9,372 nt of DNA from Desulfovibrionaceae bacterium. GTDB taxonomy: Bacteria; Desulfobacterota; Desulfovibrionia; Desulfovibrionales; Desulfovibrionaceae. The stretch lies in contig WRHT01000043.1 of the NCBI GenBank assembly GCA_009783115.1, forward strand, positions 1 through 9,372, given 5' to 3'. Position numbers and translations under genes: made by a program. This document shows, one piece after another, positions 8,501 through 9,372 of this stretch (the stretch's first letter is position 1; the number at the start of each line of letters is the position of its first letter). The notes below the pieces were generated by a model. It saw only the letters and a list, made by a program, of their open reading frames with translations. It was not told the DNA's origin and ran no database searches.

Positions 8501-8693
8501 TGGCGCGCAGGTTGCTTTCCACGTTTTGCGCCGCGGTTTTGCTCAGGGGTTGCAGCATTTTCAGCATTACGGAGTCGGTGAGCGAATCCATGAAATAAAT
8601 GGTCGCTATTCCCAGGATAACGGCCAAGGAAACGATCACCGCCGAGACGGCCGCCAGGAGTTTGTGGGTGATGGTTGTTTTGCCGATATTCAT
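5586..8693 (-). CDS. Membrane-bound hybrid sensor histidine kinase with two receiver domains
   Basis: A 1035-residue inner-membrane sensor kinase. Layout: transmembrane helix about 12-34; periplasmic Cache-like sensor about 37-266; second transmembrane helix about 268-294; HAMP about 292-346; PAS-like region about 393-503; HisKA with phospho-accepting H525 in SHEIRTP; ATPase domain with N-box N638/N642, D675-T-G-I-G-I and G704-G-T-G-L-G-L; receiver 1 about 761-880; receiver 2 about 903-1035. Receiver 2 is canonical: E909/D910, phospho-acceptor D955, T987, K1009. Receiver 1 keeps D814 but has N767 in its acid pair, C841 where Thr/Ser is usual and T864 where Lys is usual. There is no Hpt domain, so phosphate on D955 presumably passes to a separate protein not in this window. 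The signal is unknown; Cache domains commonly bind small organic molecules. The ATG overlaps the previous stop (ATGA) and lacks a good ribosome site, suggesting translational coupling. Confidence 0.95.
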   Translation of the reverse strand: MNIGKTTITHKLLAAVSAVIVSLAVILGIATIYFMDSLTDSVMLKMLQPLSKTAAQNVESNLRAMASHFFLLRDDGTLSSPRADSVAKSNIMQHAADGLDLVWLGLYEANGALATGIGSCPQSIAGRELYLRLLEERGLLIEDSSVGENDLEIVMGLPMALGKRSTGQILAGAYRYEILGDLLDNTRIGNGAAFIVNNETGALIVHEEPGRIFRRDSVADVLGTGFAPHLEQGKSGAATIKTTEGLAYVSFSPIQGTNWSVVIQALRGDFIGATRQAILTNIIITVLTLVFFIFVLHLIISRILHLPLRTITRNARLLAVGQFEDRPAHIAHDEDEIGQLGAAFLSMTDSIHLLINDICILTQAVRSGYLGERADLSAYQGDYARIISGINDTLDIICSHLDLMPSAIILFNGKQETIYRNLSMRRINLLHSCLGENSASLLGRILGSGQNIPPPPEAAALFEPELEGDDSYHAEITLPDLGGEIFNYSLSLKRMRGEEVCVMLILNDVTLLARAKNDAYAASQAKGDFLSRMSHEIRTPMNAIIGMTAIGRHSREIERKEYCLGKINEASTHLLGVINDVLDMSKIEADKFELSPSEFVFENMIRRVSNVISFRVEEKKQKLSIRLAPDIPHSIVADEQRLAQVITNLLSNAAKFTPENGLITLTGEKIEQTGQSCTLRLEVKDTGIGISPDQQAKLFHSFGQADASISRKFGGTGLGLVISKRIIEMMDGRIWVESALGRGASFIFEIKAAQGSQGPPDYSSSLDWKNLRIMAVNDWPENLSLFKNTLEPTGALCDLAKSGAEALKLLAEQRDRPYDLIFIDLHMPGMDGLELGKSIRATACSSRLILCAGVDWGNIEDEARAAGVEHFLQTPVLASSLLECVTECMNRDAGQKQNQAGEASSDDNVFAGKRVLMAEDVDINREIAQGLLEHTGISLTFAVDGLEAVEIFSADPSSHDLILMDVHMPEMDGYEATRRIRASNLPRAADIPILAMTASVFREDVERCLKAGMNGHLGKPIDTNEMIAALKRYLL

Positions 8694-9061
8694 ATCATTT
8701 CAGGCGGCTCCGGATTATATCGGCCCAGCGGCCGCCGTCCTTGCAGAAGTTCCAGCCTGACCCCGGTGAAATAATCCTGGCGCAGGAAGGCGTTGGCTTG
8801 GTTCAGGATAAAAGGGACACGGAAACTAAGCTCGCTAAGCGAGGGGTTATCCTCCGCTCCCACCAACAGGACGCGTTCCTGGGCCCCCAGAGGCATAGCC
8901 AGAGCGGCGAGTTCCTGCCCCAGGATTTTGGGCCAGGCCCGCCACAGGCTGGTCAGATGAAAGTTCACCCCATCATGGCGGGAGGCCAGGAAGCGCCGCA
9001 GGGCCTCCTGGAAATCCACTCCACGAGCCCCGGTGCTGCCCTTGCCGCGCCGCCGCTCCAT
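8690..9061 (-). CDS. DUF721 / DciA-like protein
   Basis: A 123-residue protein with the DUF721 pattern: a basic N-terminus (MERRRGKG), a helix, then W40-x-x-W43-P-K-I-L-G48 with L51-A, a short strand region (ERVLLVGAED), and a helix containing the S-E-L-S-F and LNQANAFL segments. The family includes DciA, which loads the replicative helicase DnaB in many bacteria. Whether this member does so or only shares the fold cannot be told from sequence alone, so I give no symbol. It begins 3 nt after the DUF362 stop and its TGA overlaps the kinase ATG (8690-8693). No strong ribosome site precedes it, consistent with coupled translation in an operon. Confidence 0.75.
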   Translation of the reverse strand: MERRRGKGSTGARGVDFQEALRRFLASRHDGVNFHLTSLWRAWPKILGQELAALAMPLGAQERVLLVGAEDNPSLSELSFRVPFILNQANAFLRQDYFTGVRLELLQGRRPLGRYNPEPPEMI

Positions 9062-9064
9062 GTC

Positions 9065-9372
9065 TCAAACCCGGATCAGCTCGTAAGCCGTCCGCCCCAG
9101 CCCCAGACTTTCGGCATACTGGAATTGCGCTTCGCCGATGCTCTTGGAATACGAGCCTTTGAACTTGTCCTCCCCTGCGGCGTGGTTGCAGCGCAACTGG
9201 GAATCCGCAAAGCCAACCTGGGCATTGACCAGGTCGTAGCAGGCCTTGTCCAGGGCCACCGGGTCGAGGGAGGCCAGAATGCCTATATCCGGCACCAGCG
9301 GAGCGTCGCTCCAGGGTATGCAGTCGCAGTCCGGGGTTATATTGAGCAGAAAATTGATATAGGCGGTTTTTT
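9065..9372 (-). CDS. DUF362-type protein, C-terminal fragment (5' end outside window)
   Basis: The frame is open from the right edge, and 101 codons of the C-terminal part are visible. A GTG at 9295 is an internal valine and not a start, because the frame continues upstream with clear homology-like sequence. The visible part has the family hallmark: NITPDCDC followed by SDAPLVPDIGILAS and then DPVALDKAC. DUF362 proteins often carry ferredoxin-like iron-sulfur motifs, and the Cys-x-Cys here plus C of DKAC may belong to that; their biochemical role is generally not established. Its stop is 3 nt before the DUF721 gene, so it is the first visible gene of the four-gene cluster. Confidence 0.8.
   Translation of the reverse strand, partial: KTAYINFLLNITPDCDCIPWSDAPLVPDIGILASLDPVALDKACYDLVNAQVGFADSQLRCNHAAGEDKFKGSYSKSIGEAQFQYAESLGLGRTAYELIRV

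Noticed and set aside
7779..8774. 331-codon plus-strand open frame
   Set aside because: It is antisense to the Cache, transmembrane and N-terminal part of the sensor kinase and extends into the DUF721 gene. GC-rich codon bias creates such shadow frames, and its composition is not protein-like.
9065..9295. A separate 76-residue gene starting at GTG 9295
   Set aside because: The frame stays open to the window edge and the upstream residues continue the DUF362 pattern, so this is the tail of a larger protein.

Overview
The window looks like chromosomal DNA from a GC-rich sulfate-reducer-type Deltaproteobacterium (Desulfovibrionaceae-like). That placement is an inference from protein style and gene company (DUF362 protein, DUF721 protein, large Cache/PAS hybrid kinase, serS, tRNA-Lys) and was not tested by any search. 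All genes but one are on the minus strand.

Left part (1-3935): an apparent defence module. A very long minus-strand gene starts at 3359 and runs off the left edge. Its 1119 visible residues contain, in order, an Mrr-like nuclease, a superfamily 2 helicase/translocase and the start of an N6-adenine DNA methyltransferase. This is the architecture of single-polypeptide Type ISP restriction-modification enzymes (LlaGI/LlaBIII type). Divergent from it, across a 219-bp AT-rich spacer, is a 118-residue XRE-type helix-turn-helix regulator. The spacer holds face-to-face overlapping candidate promoters and two perfect-arm inverted repeats built on TGGT/ACCA half-sites. This suggests a small control circuit for the restriction enzyme.

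Middle (3936-4283): a short non-coding stretch with a strong inverted repeat (candidate terminator), then a minus-strand tRNA-Lys(UUU) with encoded CCA and its own candidate promoter. The tRNA 3' end faces the restriction module, as expected if an accessory region had inserted at a tRNA gene. No integrase or second attachment copy is visible.

Right part (4284-9372): a tightly packed minus-strand cluster, in transcription order DUF362-type protein (5' end outside the window), DUF721/DciA-like protein, a 1035-residue hybrid sensor histidine kinase, and seryl-tRNA synthetase. The gaps are 3 nt, an ATGA overlap and 24 nt, so these four are probably one transcript. The kinase has a periplasmic Cache-like sensor, HAMP, PAS-like, HisKA, ATPase and two receiver domains. 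The first receiver lacks two conserved active-site residues, while the second is complete. No partner Hpt protein or response regulator is in view.
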